NCBI GenBank assembly: GCA_025997715.1
Contig: BNUY01000075.1
Location: 1-14,460, forward strand
From: Spirochaetia bacterium
GTDB taxonomy: Bacteria > Spirochaetota > Spirochaetia > Treponematales > Breznakiellaceae
Length of the DNA stretch: 14,460 nt
Reading direction: 5' to 3'
A program made the translations under genes and the position numbers. How positions within the stretch are numbered: position 1 is the first letter of the stretch; the number at the start of each line of letters is the position of its first letter. Positions 6,455 to 12,759 of the stretch are shown here, one piece after another. The notes beneath the pieces were generated by a model. That model made no database searches and was not told where the DNA came from. It was given only the letters and a program-made list of their open reading frames with translations.

Positions 6455-7786
6455 TTAGAACTTTAGTTCTACTGCCCCCACCGGACGGATGCGGATCGGC
6501 GTTACCGCCCCGGCGCCGAAAACTTCTTCCATCCTTGTTTTGTAGGCGGAAAGTTTTTCCAGGGGGATATATGCCTGGATGGTACCGGCGAAGCCTCCGC
6601 CGTGGACGCGGCAAGCGCCGTTGCCGGCAGCATTGCTACTTGCGGTTTCGGTTTCAATAAAGCTGTGGGTGAGGGCCAGGGCTGTCGAAATCCCCTGTTC
6701 CCCGGGATGTTTCGGCGCGTAGATGTTCTGCAGCAATTCCACGGAGGAGCTGCCGGACTGATTAACCAGGTCCAAGAACGTATGAATCGCCTGCAGCTTT
6801 GCTGTTCCTTCCTGCGCCGTATCCGCCGCTAAGAGGGCTTCCCGCATGGCGTCCACCCGGTCATTTTCGTTAAAGAAATGGATAGCCCGCAACAACGCCC
6901 GGTCCCCGGCGGCTTTCCGTATTTCGGCGGCATGGGCCAGAACCTGCCGGGGGTCCACTTCCCGGAGAACCGCCTTGCCGAAAAAGGCAGCCACGGCTTT
7001 CATCTCAGCGGGAATGGCGGCGTAATCCTCCGTCAGGTCCGCATGGCTCCCGTGGGTGTCCACCACGCAGAGGGCGTAACCGGCGGCGGCTAAATCGAAG
7101 TTTATTTGGGTCACCCTGGGTTTATCAGGGTCCTTAAAATCAATGGCCACCGCTCCTCCGGATGCGCAGGCGGTCTGATCCATCAAGCCGCAGGGCTTCC
7201 CGAAGTAGATGTTCTCCGCAATCTGCCCAATTTGGGCCAGCTCCAGGGCGGACCGTTTCCCCCCGCCGTAGAGGTTGTCGAAGATGCGGCCAAGGAGGAC
7301 CTCCACCGCCGCGGAGGACGAGAGCCCTGAACCGGTCAGCACCGTGGACGCCGCATTGGCGCTAAAGCCCCCCACCTCCGTTCCTCTGCGGGTTAATTCC
7401 GTCGCGATACCCCGTACCAGGGATTCGGTGGTCCCCGGTTCTTCGCGCTTGTTTTCCGCCAAATTTACTACCACATCCGGGTAGCCCGTAGACCGGAAGA
7501 AAACTTTTTTGTCCTGCCGCTTCGCCACAATAGCCACCGCATCCAACTGTATGGAAGCGGCGAGAACCTTGCCCCGGTTATGGTCCGTATGGTTGCCCCC
7601 CAGTTCGGTACGGCCGGCGGCGGTAAACACCCGGAGCGGGCCCTGGGTTTCCGGGAAATCCATTCCCTCAATCAGGGCGGCATAGCGGCGCCCTGCGGTT
7701 TCCGCAGTTCCGGGCCCGTAGAGATCCTCAAAAATTCGTGCAGCCGCAGCGGTTTGAATAGCTTCAAGCAGTGTTTTTCCGGTCAT
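6455..7786 (-). CDS. galK: Galactokinase (GHMP kinase family)
   Basis: GalK phosphorylates galactose with ATP to galactose-1-phosphate, the first committed step of the Leloir pathway. The 443-aa protein has the galactose-binding signature at about 58-73 (G-R-T-E-L-G-G-N-H-T-D-H-N-R-G-K), a variant of the usual G-R-V-N-L-I-G-E-H-T-D-Y-N. The ATP loop is L-T-G-S-G-L-S-S-S-A-A (150-160), the catalytic Asp203 lies in G-L-M-D-Q, and the third GHMP motif is G-G-G-F-A-G (396-401). The start at 7786 is set by GGAG 7 nt upstream. The frame is open a further 51 codons, but that extension is translated from repeat copy B and is not credible. No other gal gene is in the window. Hairpin elements flank it on both sides. 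Confidence 0.93.
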   Translation of the reverse strand: MTGKTLLEAIQTAAAARIFEDLYGPGTAETAGRRYAALIEGMDFPETQGPLRVFTAAGRTELGGNHTDHNRGKVLAASIQLDAVAIVAKRQDKKVFFRSTGYPDVVVNLAENKREEPGTTESLVRGIATELTRRGTEVGGFSANAASTVLTGSGLSSSAAVEVLLGRIFDNLYGGGKRSALELAQIGQIAENIYFGKPCGLMDQTACASGGAVAIDFKDPDKPRVTQINFDLAAAGYALCVVDTHGSHADLTEDYAAIPAEMKAVAAFFGKAVLREVDPRQVLAHAAEIRKAAGDRALLRAIHFFNENDRVDAMREALLAADTAQEGTAKLQAIHTFLDLVNQSGSSSVELLQNIYAPKHPGEQGISTALALTHSFIETETASSNAAGNGACRVHGGGFAGTIQAYIPLEKLSAYKTRMEEVFGAGAVTPIRIRPVGAVELKF

Positions 7787-7836
7787 AAAAAATCTCCCCC
7801 TCCGAAGATTATACCGGAAGAGAAAAAAATAGTAAT

Positions 7837-8056
7837 GGAGCCGGTTCCAAAATTGAAGAATTTTTAACCGCAAAGGCGCCGAAGGCGCGCAAAGGGGAAG
7901 AGAAGACCCCTTCGGGACCTGGCTATCCCTCATCTTCATCTTCCTTTGTCGCCTTCGGCGCCTTTGCGGTTTTTCTTCTTCTTCCCTTTGTGTTCGAGGT
8001 CTGATTGGTCTGAGGTTCCTTGGTGGTTAATTGATTTTCATTTTGGAACTGGCTCA
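7837..8056. repeat. Nested hairpin element, copy B (220 bp)
   Basis: Outer arms GGAGCCGGTTCCAAAAT (7837-7853) and ATTTTGGAACTGGCTCA (8040-8056) match the caps of the element at 6323-6450, the right one exactly and the left one with two changes. The core differs: a perfect 21-bp inverted repeat beginning AACCGCAAAGGCGCCGAAGG (7866-7886) pairs with 7951-7971. It fills the space between the galK start and the glnN terminator. Together with the terminator it accounts for nearly all of the 345 bp between galK and glnN; no gene is seen there. Confidence 0.85.
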
Positions 8057-8064
8057 ATGGTCTC

Positions 8065-8097
8065 AAAATAAAAGCCCCTCCGTTTTCACGGAGGGGC
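8065..8097 (-). terminator. Rho-independent terminator of glnN
   Basis: On the minus strand a perfect 9-bp GC-rich stem, GCCCCTCCG/CGGAGGGGC (8097-8089 with 8082-8074) closing a 6-nt loop, is followed by TTTTATTTT (8073-8065). It lies 34 nt beyond the glnN stop and is placed to end glnN transcription before galK. Confidence 0.9.
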
Positions 8098-8131
8098 CGC
8101 ACCTCATTTTTTAAATCAGTCGAGCGAATTT

Positions 8132-10321
8132 TTACAGCTTAAACAGTAGTTCCTCAAATCCCGGGAAGGGCCAGGCGCCCTTGGCAACCAGCCGCTCCAG
8201 GGCATCTCCCTTGGACCGCAGGATTTCCATGGCGGGCTTTACCTTCTCGAAGTAGACCTTAGCCTGGGCAAAGACCTCCTCGGCGCCCAGGGCGGCGCTT
8301 TGCGCTTCGGTAAGGACGGTTTCCAGTTTGGCGGCGTCATCGTAGAGTTCCCCCGCAAGTTCGGCGATCTTCTTGGCCCGTTTTTCCTGGGAGCTGCTTG
8401 CCGCCCCGATGGCCGCCAGTGATGCTGCGTCCCGTGCCAGTGATGCTGCGTAGGTGGTTACCGCAGGGAAGATGGACCGGCGGGCCATTTCGATCATGAC
8501 CCCCGCTTCGATGTTGATCTGCTTGGAATATTTTTCCAGGTAGATGTGGTAGCGGCTTTCCGATTCTTCCCTGGTGAAGACCTTGTGGGTCTCAAAGAGG
8601 GACACTATTTCGCTGCGGGTGAGCACCGATAGTGCATCCACTGCGTTTTTCACATTGGGGAGCCCCCGGCGTTCCGCTTCGTGGACCCATTCATCGGAGT
8701 AGCCGTTGCCGTTGAATACCACCCGGCGGTGCTTGGAATAGGATTCCTTGATGATGTTCTGGATTGCCTCATTTTTGTTGGAGGCTGCGCTTCCATGAAG
8801 CGATTCAAGCTTATCGGCAAACTCCGACAGTACCTGTGCGACAGCAACGTTGAGGTAGGTGTTGGGGGTGGCGATGGACTGGGAGGAGCCCACCATGCGG
8901 AACTCAAACTTGTTCCCCGTAAAGGCGAAGGGGCTGGTCCGGTTCCGGTCGGAAACATCCTTGGGCAGGCTGGGCAGGCTGGTAACCCCCAATTGTATCC
9001 TTGCGCCGGAAGCGGATTTACCGCTGGCCTTACCTTCGGCGATGTTGTCCAGAATTTCCGTTAAGGGGCCGCCGAAGAAGATGGACACGATGGCCGGGGG
9101 GGCTTCGTTGGCGCCCAGGCGGTGGTCATTGCCGGCGGTGGCCACGGAGGAACGCAGCAATAGTGCGTAGCGGTCAACCGCTTCCACTACCGCAGCGGCA
9201 AAGAGGAGGAACCGGGCGTTGGATTCGGGGTTCTCGCCGGGTTCAAAGAGGTTGATCCCGTCGTCGGTGGACAGGGACCAGTTGTTGTGCTTGCCCGAAC
9301 CGTTGACCCCGGCGAAGGGCTTTTCGTGGAGCAGCCCCTCCATGCCGTGACGGCGGGCCACGCTGCGAATGGTTTCCATCACCATCTGGTTTCCGTCCAC
9401 CGCAGCGGTACTGTTGGCGTATACCGGCGCTATTTCAAACTGGTTCGGCGCAACTTCATTGTGCTGGGTCTTGGCGGGGATTCCTACCTTCCACAGTTCG
9501 TAGTTGAGTTCCCGCATAAAGTCGGCGACCCGTTCCTTGAGCGCCCCGAAATAGTGGTCCTCCAGTTCCTGGCCCTTTGCGGGGAGGACGCCGAAGACGG
9601 TCCTGCCGGTGAGCATCAGATCCGGGCGCTCGTCGTAAAACTTCTTGTCCACCAGGAAGTATTCCTGTTCGGGGCCCACGGTGGAGTATACCCGTTTGGA
9701 AGTTTCGTTCCCCAGGGCACGGAGCACCCGGACGGCCTGCTTGTTCAGGGAGTCGATAGATTTGAGGAGGGGCACCTTCTTGTCCAGTGCCTGCCCGTAG
9801 TAGCTGATAAAGGCCGTGGGGATGCAGAGGGTGGTGCCGGTCCGGTCCTGCTTGAGGAAAGCGGGGCTGGTCACGTCCCAGGCGGTATAGCCCCGGGCCT
9901 CAAAGGTGGCGCGCAGACCGCCGGAGGGGAAGCTCGACGCATCGGGCTCGCCTTTGATCAGTTCCTTGCCGGAAAACTCCATGATCACCCGGCCGTCACC
10001 GGTGGGGGAGATAAAGGAATCGTGCTTCTCCGCCGTAAGCCCGGTGAGGGGGTGGAACCAGTGGGTATAGTGGCTGGCGCCCTTGGATATCGCCCAGTCC
10101 CGCATGACGGCGGCGACAACCTCGGCATCCTCCAGGGTTAGTTCCTTTTCCCCGTTCTGGACCGCGAGAATCTCTTTGTAAATATTTTTAGGCAGCCGTT
10201 CCTTCATAAGGGCATTGGAAAAACTGTTGGAGCCATAGATTTCGGCTACCGGGGTTTTGGTAAAATTAATCCCCCCATCACAACAAAACTTGTTTTGACA
10301 ACTCTCGTCTTGACAACTCAT
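8132..10321 (-). CDS. glnN: Glutamine synthetase type III
   Basis: GSIII condenses glutamate and ammonia with ATP to form glutamine, the main entry of ammonium nitrogen in the cytoplasm. The 729-aa length fits GSIII, not the ~450-aa GSI. Landmarks are the N-terminal S-N-A-L-M-K-E-R-L-P (36-44), G-P-E-Q-E-Y-F (216-222) with metal-ligand Glu residues, H-N-E-V-A-P-N-Q-F-E (287-296), H-E-K-P-F-A-G-V-N-G-S-G-K-H-N-N-W-S (332-349), and G-N-D-H-R-L-G-A-N-E-A-P-P with D-R-N-R-T-S-P further on. The start is ATG 10321 with GGAGG 5 nt upstream; an in-frame ATG 27 nt earlier lies ahead of that site. Four Cys at residues 3, 8, 13 and 14 are unusual and could bind metal. A sigma54 promoter upstream suggests nitrogen control. 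Confidence 0.96.
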   Translation of the reverse strand: MSCQDESCQNKFCCDGGINFTKTPVAEIYGSNSFSNALMKERLPKNIYKEILAVQNGEKELTLEDAEVVAAVMRDWAISKGASHYTHWFHPLTGLTAEKHDSFISPTGDGRVIMEFSGKELIKGEPDASSFPSGGLRATFEARGYTAWDVTSPAFLKQDRTGTTLCIPTAFISYYGQALDKKVPLLKSIDSLNKQAVRVLRALGNETSKRVYSTVGPEQEYFLVDKKFYDERPDLMLTGRTVFGVLPAKGQELEDHYFGALKERVADFMRELNYELWKVGIPAKTQHNEVAPNQFEIAPVYANSTAAVDGNQMVMETIRSVARRHGMEGLLHEKPFAGVNGSGKHNNWSLSTDDGINLFEPGENPESNARFLLFAAAVVEAVDRYALLLRSSVATAGNDHRLGANEAPPAIVSIFFGGPLTEILDNIAEGKASGKSASGARIQLGVTSLPSLPKDVSDRNRTSPFAFTGNKFEFRMVGSSQSIATPNTYLNVAVAQVLSEFADKLESLHGSAASNKNEAIQNIIKESYSKHRRVVFNGNGYSDEWVHEAERRGLPNVKNAVDALSVLTRSEIVSLFETHKVFTREESESRYHIYLEKYSKQINIEAGVMIEMARRSIFPAVTTYAASLARDAASLAAIGAASSSQEKRAKKIAELAGELYDDAAKLETVLTEAQSAALGAEEVFAQAKVYFEKVKPAMEILRSKGDALERLVAKGAWPFPGFEELLFKL

Positions 10322-10359
10322 AAAATCCTCCGTAGATAGTGAATACATTTGATATGGGT

Positions 10360-10381
10360 ATTATAGCAAAAAACGTGCCAA
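10360..10381 (-). promoter_or_regulatory. sigma54 (-24/-12) promoter of glnN overlapping an extended -10 sigma70 box
   Basis: The minus strand reads TTGGCACG, then TTTT, then TTGCT. TTGGCAC is 10381-10375 and TTGC is 10369-10366, with the GG and GC dinucleotides exactly 10 nt apart as RpoN needs. The same TGC continues into TGCTATAAT, an extended -10 for sigma70 (10368-10360). The promoter lies about 40 nt upstream of the ATG. I saw no clear NtrC-type dyad in the ~150 nt upstream. Confidence 0.8.
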
Positions 10382-10663
10382 GCGGTCTATGTTATGCTGG
10401 CTTTATGCTAATTGATTATAGGATAATGAATTACGAAGGAGTGAATGACGGTGGGGAATCGGGGATAAGATACAGGAATGTAGGTTTTTAGATTAATCAT
10501 ACAATAATGTGGGTTTTTTGATTGTCACAATGCGGCGGTATCGCCGGATATGGTTTTGAGCCTGCTGGGTAACCAACGCGAACGAGAAAGGCATCTGGAG
10601 CGAAATGTACCCCGTGTATTTTACCTAGAAATTTACCGCTTTGGCGGAGAAGTCCGAGTAGGG
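10382..10663. other. Intergenic region between glnN and the XRE repressor, with an 18-bp direct repeat
   Basis: This stretch of about 280 bp has no convincing gene on either strand. It contains an imperfect direct repeat: AATGTAGGTTTTTAGATT at 10477-10494 and AATGTGGGTTTTTTGATT at 10506-10523, two mismatches and a 29-nt period. It also contains a shorter repeat of TTATGCT near 10391-10410. These could be upstream activator sites for glnN or leftovers of mobile DNA. Confidence 0.4.
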
Positions 10664-10993
10664 CTATTTATACCGTGTAGCCATTGCCCGTGCAACCGCC
10701 AAAAGCGTTTGCAAATCAGTATCATCAAAGAAAGGAATCGTTTCCGATATTTCATGTATCACCGGATTCGAGGGGGGCTCGTCCCGATCATTACCGGTCA
10801 GGAGATATTTGAGGGACACTTTCAGGGCCCGTGCGATAAGGAGCGCCTCGTCCGCCCGAGGGATAATATTTCGGTTTTTCCACGAAGAAAAGGTGCCCTT
10901 GGGGATATTTGTCTTCCGGTAAAGCCATTCAAAGCTGGTTTGTTGCCGCATAACCTCTTTTTTGACCATTTTCCAGAAAAAATCGGCATTCAT
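10664..10993 (-). CDS. XRE/CI-type transcriptional repressor
   Basis: This 109-aa protein has an N-terminal helix-turn-helix at about 20-40 (S-F-E-W-L-Y-R-K-T-N-I-P-K-G-T-F-S-S-W-K) followed by P-R-A-D-E-A-L-L-I-A-R-A-L-K-V-S-L-K-Y-L-L-T-G, the typical close of a phage CI-like HTH domain. The short C-terminal part (about 75-109) lacks a peptidase domain, so it is not a self-cleaving LexA-like repressor. Its ribosome binding site is weak. It is divergent from a plus-strand operon, and a 15-bp palindrome sits just before its ATG, so it probably represses itself and the opposite operon. A mobile cassette now splits that control region. Confidence 0.88.
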   Translation of the reverse strand: MNADFFWKMVKKEVMRQQTSFEWLYRKTNIPKGTFSSWKNRNIIPRADEALLIARALKVSLKYLLTGNDRDEPPSNPVIHEISETIPFFDDTDLQTLLAVARAMATRYK

Positions 10994-10995
10994 TC

Positions 10996-11010
10996 TGTCA
11001 TATTATGACA
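10996..11010. promoter_or_regulatory. Perfect palindromic operator at the repressor start
   Basis: TGTCATATTATGACA is a perfect 7-1-7 palindrome that ends 3 nt before the repressor start codon (10993). It includes CATAAT on the minus strand, a possible -10. Its position fits autorepression by the XRE protein. Confidence 0.65.
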
Positions 11011-11039
11011 TACCAGTCCGTATTTGCATGATTTTTCCC

Positions 11040-11068
11040 TTGACAGATGTATGCAATTGAAATATATT
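11040..11068 (+). promoter_or_regulatory. sigma70 promoter, now severed from its operon
   Basis: TTGACA (11040-11045), 17 nt, TATATT (11063-11068). The -10 hexamer is the last part of the 8-bp duplicated target AATATATT, and the cassette's terminal repeat starts at the next base. Joining the flanks in silico puts this promoter about 65 nt upstream of a short ORF and about 140 nt upstream of the zinc-ribbon gene, so it was probably the operon's native promoter. TGTATGCAA (11048-11056) between the hexamers mirrors TTGCATACA at 12390-12398. Confidence 0.7.
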
Positions 11069-11166
11069 GGCTCTGTTCCATAAAGCGTCACCTACTCTGT
11101 AAATCGGCTGGCACAACCTAAAAGTGCGTCATTTTGATACACCTTCCTAATTTTATCTTTTTTGCC

Positions 11167-11195
11167 TTGAAATTTTATGGTTTTGCTTACATAAT
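11167..11195 (+). promoter_or_regulatory. Left subterminal promoter of the cassette
   Basis: TTGAAA (11167-11172), 17 nt, CATAAT (11190-11195), reading toward the 173-aa gene. The -10 lies in TGCTTACATAATAGG (11184-11198), which is repeated in inverted orientation at 12283-12297 near the other end. Confidence 0.6.
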
Positions 11196-11214
11196 AGGTT
11201 AGGACTAAATAACT

Positions 11215-11736
11215 ATGAATTTTGATAAAGTATTTGAAGTGAATGATAGTATGAAGAGAGTTTCACCTCATCCAGACGATTATCTCTATGAAAGTTTCCA
11301 TTTACAAGAAATGGCTTATCCACCAAGTAAAATCATAGATAAGTTGCTTCAATGGGCAGAGCCAAGATTGGAACACCTGTTGAAATTATACTATTTTAGG
11401 AAGTTTGATCGATACGCACAAGGATGGATGAGTTCTGTATTTAAGTGTACTATTCAAACCTACAAGGATAATAGGACAAACAAGTGGCCTACTCAAGAAT
11501 TTTTGTTTGAAAATCTCTGGACGAATGAAGAGGATGCTTTTGAGGCTCATCATAAGGGTTTTCTTGGAACATTTGCTTCTTACAAAGACCTTCCTAAAAT
11601 TGAGAATCCTGATGTTAATGGTTCGGCAGCCTTTTGTAAATCTTATTTTGAATGGTTATCGCAAGAATTATCCGCAAAGGGTAGTGTTACTTTAGACGAA
11701 GTTAAGCAAAAATTAGAGGAATTACTTGGTTTGTGA
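11215..11736 (+). CDS. Cassette passenger protein 1, function unknown (173 aa)
   Basis: The protein is soluble, with no signal peptide or membrane segment. It is rich in aromatic residues in its middle (F-E-N-L-W-T-N-E-E-D-A-F-E) and has a helical N-terminal half (S-K-I-I-D-K-L-L-Q-W-A-E-P-R-L-E-H-L-L-K). The C-terminal helix (T-L-D-E-V-K-Q-K-L-E-E-L-L) could mediate dimerisation. No transposase, nuclease or resistance motif is visible. AGGA lies 9 nt before ATG 11215 and a good promoter lies upstream. It converges on passenger gene 2 with 34 nt between the stops. I do not recognise the family. Confidence 0.75.
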   Translation: MNFDKVFEVNDSMKRVSPHPDDYLYESFHLQEMAYPPSKIIDKLLQWAEPRLEHLLKLYYFRKFDRYAQGWMSSVFKCTIQTYKDNRTNKWPTQEFLFENLWTNEEDAFEAHHKGFLGTFASYKDLPKIENPDVNGSAAFCKSYFEWLSQELSAKGSVTLDEVKQKLEELLGL

Positions 11737-11770
11737 AGTGTTCTACTTTCACTGACGCTGGACAGGCTTT

Positions 11771-12205
11771 TTATTTTGCGTTCCTAACAGCCCTTATTGC
11801 TTTCCTTATAGCAGCTAGACACTCTTCATTAGTATCTACGTCTTCGGAAAAGACAACATCGCCACCGCGTTCTCGGTCAGCAGTCATTCCACTTATTCCA
11901 TTTACAGTATAACCATAAGCATTCCAGTTTGTTCTTTCATAGTGATCCTTCAAAGATTTTACTGGAACTTGCCATTCTGAGAATACATCAATTCTCCCAG
12001 GCTCATCATCATTATCTATATCGTCAACATCAACATTATCTAAATGAAGAGTGAAAACGAAGACATCATGCCCTATTTCCTCCGTGTCAAATCCATTTGG
12101 TTTCAAGGAATCCTCAAAGAATTCTTTAGCATTCACTACCAAAGACTCTTGTAACTTGTAGCCTCTAGCTTCAACAATTCTCTTTGCTTCTCTAATTGTC
12201 ATCAT
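11771..12205 (-). CDS. Cassette passenger protein 2, acidic, function unknown (144 aa)
   Basis: GGAG lies 5 nt before ATG 12205 (a second ATG follows directly). The N-terminus (M-T-I-R-E-A-K-R-I-V-E-A-R-G-Y-K-L) is helical. The centre is very acidic (D-N-V-D-V-D-D-I-D-N-D-D-E-P) and the C-terminus is a short basic helix (A-I-R-K-A-I-R-A-V-R-N-A-K). Acidic surfaces of this kind occur in DNA mimics, immunity proteins and antitoxins, but that is only an analogy. A CATAAT-containing box shared with the other cassette end lies upstream. No known domain recognised. Confidence 0.75.
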   Translation of the reverse strand: MMTIREAKRIVEARGYKLQESLVVNAKEFFEDSLKPNGFDTEEIGHDVFVFTLHLDNVDVDDIDNDDEPGRIDVFSEWQVPVKSLKDHYERTNWNAYGYTVNGISGMTADRERGGDVVFSEDVDTNEECLAAIRKAIRAVRNAK

Positions 12206-12282
12206 AAAATCTCCTATTTTTAATTAGTTAGTTTTTTTTAAGCCGCTCTCTAAACTTGCTCCTATCATCATCTTTCCTTACG

Positions 12283-12297
12283 CCTATTATGTAAGCA
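12283..12297 (-). promoter_or_regulatory. Right subterminal box of the cassette, mirror of the left promoter -10
   Basis: The minus strand reads TGCTTACATAATAGG, identical over 15 bp to 11184-11198 on the plus strand. It includes the same CATAAT and is placed to drive passenger gene 2. The -35 on this side is poor (GTAAAT at 17-nt spacing). Confidence 0.5.
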
Positions 12298-12411
12298 TAA
12301 TTTTGGAAATTTACTGAAAAATTACGATTTTTTGGAGTAGGTGACGCTTTATGGAACAGAGCCAATATATTACTAGGAATATGATTTATTTGCATACATA
12401 AGTCCGGGAAA

Positions 12412-12462
12412 ATGAGCTGGGAAAAGCTGATCCGGCGTTATATGACCGATCAGATGAGGTAG
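12412..12462 (+). CDS. Very small ORF (16 aa) at the head of the operon
   Basis: ATG 12412 opens M-S-W-E-K-L-I-R-R-Y-M-T-D-Q-M-R and stops at TAG 12462. It would be the first frame after the original promoter once the cassette is removed. The ribosome binding site is weak (GGGA close to the ATG). It could be a leader peptide, a phage-type micro-gene or chance. Confidence 0.25.
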   Translation: MSWEKLIRRYMTDQMR

Positions 12463-12496
12463 AATCAAACCGGTATTGAAACCAAGGAGGCCAAAA

Positions 12497-12727
12497 ATGG
12501 CGCAAAATTATTACTGTAAATGGTGCGGGACAAAGCATTCAAGTGTCTCATCTTTGACGAATAATTCTTGTTCAAGGAGTCCTAGCAAGAAGCACGAATT
12601 GTATGAAGGGGCTGAGAAATCGCAATATACTTGCAAATACTGTGGGACAAAGCACTCAAGTATTTCATCACTAACGAATAACTCGTGTTCGAAAAGTCCC
12701 AGCAAAAGGCATGAACCGGCACTATAG
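12497..12727 (+). CDS. Two-repeat zinc-ribbon-like protein (76 aa)
   Basis: The start is ATG 12497 because AAGGAGG lies 6 nt upstream; the frame is open slightly further (TTG 12476) but without support. Two near-identical 30-residue repeats (residues 5-34 and 44-73, 39-residue period) each read C-K-x-C-G-T-K-H-S-S-x-S-S-L-T-N-N-S-C with a late His, giving Cys7, Cys10, Cys25, His33 and Cys46, Cys49, Cys64, His72. Each set of three Cys plus one His could bind a zinc ion. Similar repeats occur in small bacterial proteins of unknown role. It leads a four-gene plus-strand operon. Confidence 0.85.
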   Translation: MAQNYYCKWCGTKHSSVSSLTNNSCSRSPSKKHELYEGAEKSQYTCKYCGTKHSSISSLTNNSCSKSPSKRHEPAL

Positions 12728-12759
12728 TTATAGGTTTTATGCACAAAAGGTGAATAACG

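Larger units (their letters stand above)
11061..12371. mobile_element. Non-autonomous mobile insertion cassette with 29-bp inverted repeats and 8-bp target duplication
   Basis: The unit proper is 11069-12363 (1,295 bp). Its ends are perfect 29-bp inverted repeats (11069-11097 and 12335-12363) starting GGCTCTGTTCCATAAAG. Both sides carry AATATATT (11061-11068, 12364-12371). This octamer is its own complement, so it could formally extend the repeat to 37 bp, but 8 bp is a common target-duplication size. No transposase is encoded; the cargo is two convergent genes of unknown function. The GGCTCTGTT tip and 8-bp duplication recall IS6 and IS1595 family ends, but the mobilising family is not settled. 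Such transposase-less units with passenger genes are called mobile insertion cassettes. Confidence 0.9.

Noticed and set aside
6455..7939. Longer galactokinase starting at 7939
   Set aside because: The extra 51 codons are translated from hairpin copy B, lack family similarity, and lie upstream of a good ribosome binding site for ATG 7786.
9287..10141. 284-aa plus-strand frame within glnN
   Set aside because: It is a GC-driven shadow of the antisense strand of a strongly conserved enzyme and has no recognisable domain.
10550..11008. 152-aa plus-strand frame over the XRE repressor
   Set aside because: The minus frame has a clear HTH domain; the plus frame runs through the repressor's control palindrome and shows no motif.
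11069..12363. Complete insertion sequence
   Set aside because: Neither interior protein has transposase features (no DDE/DDD-like domain, too short), so it is classed as a non-autonomous cassette.
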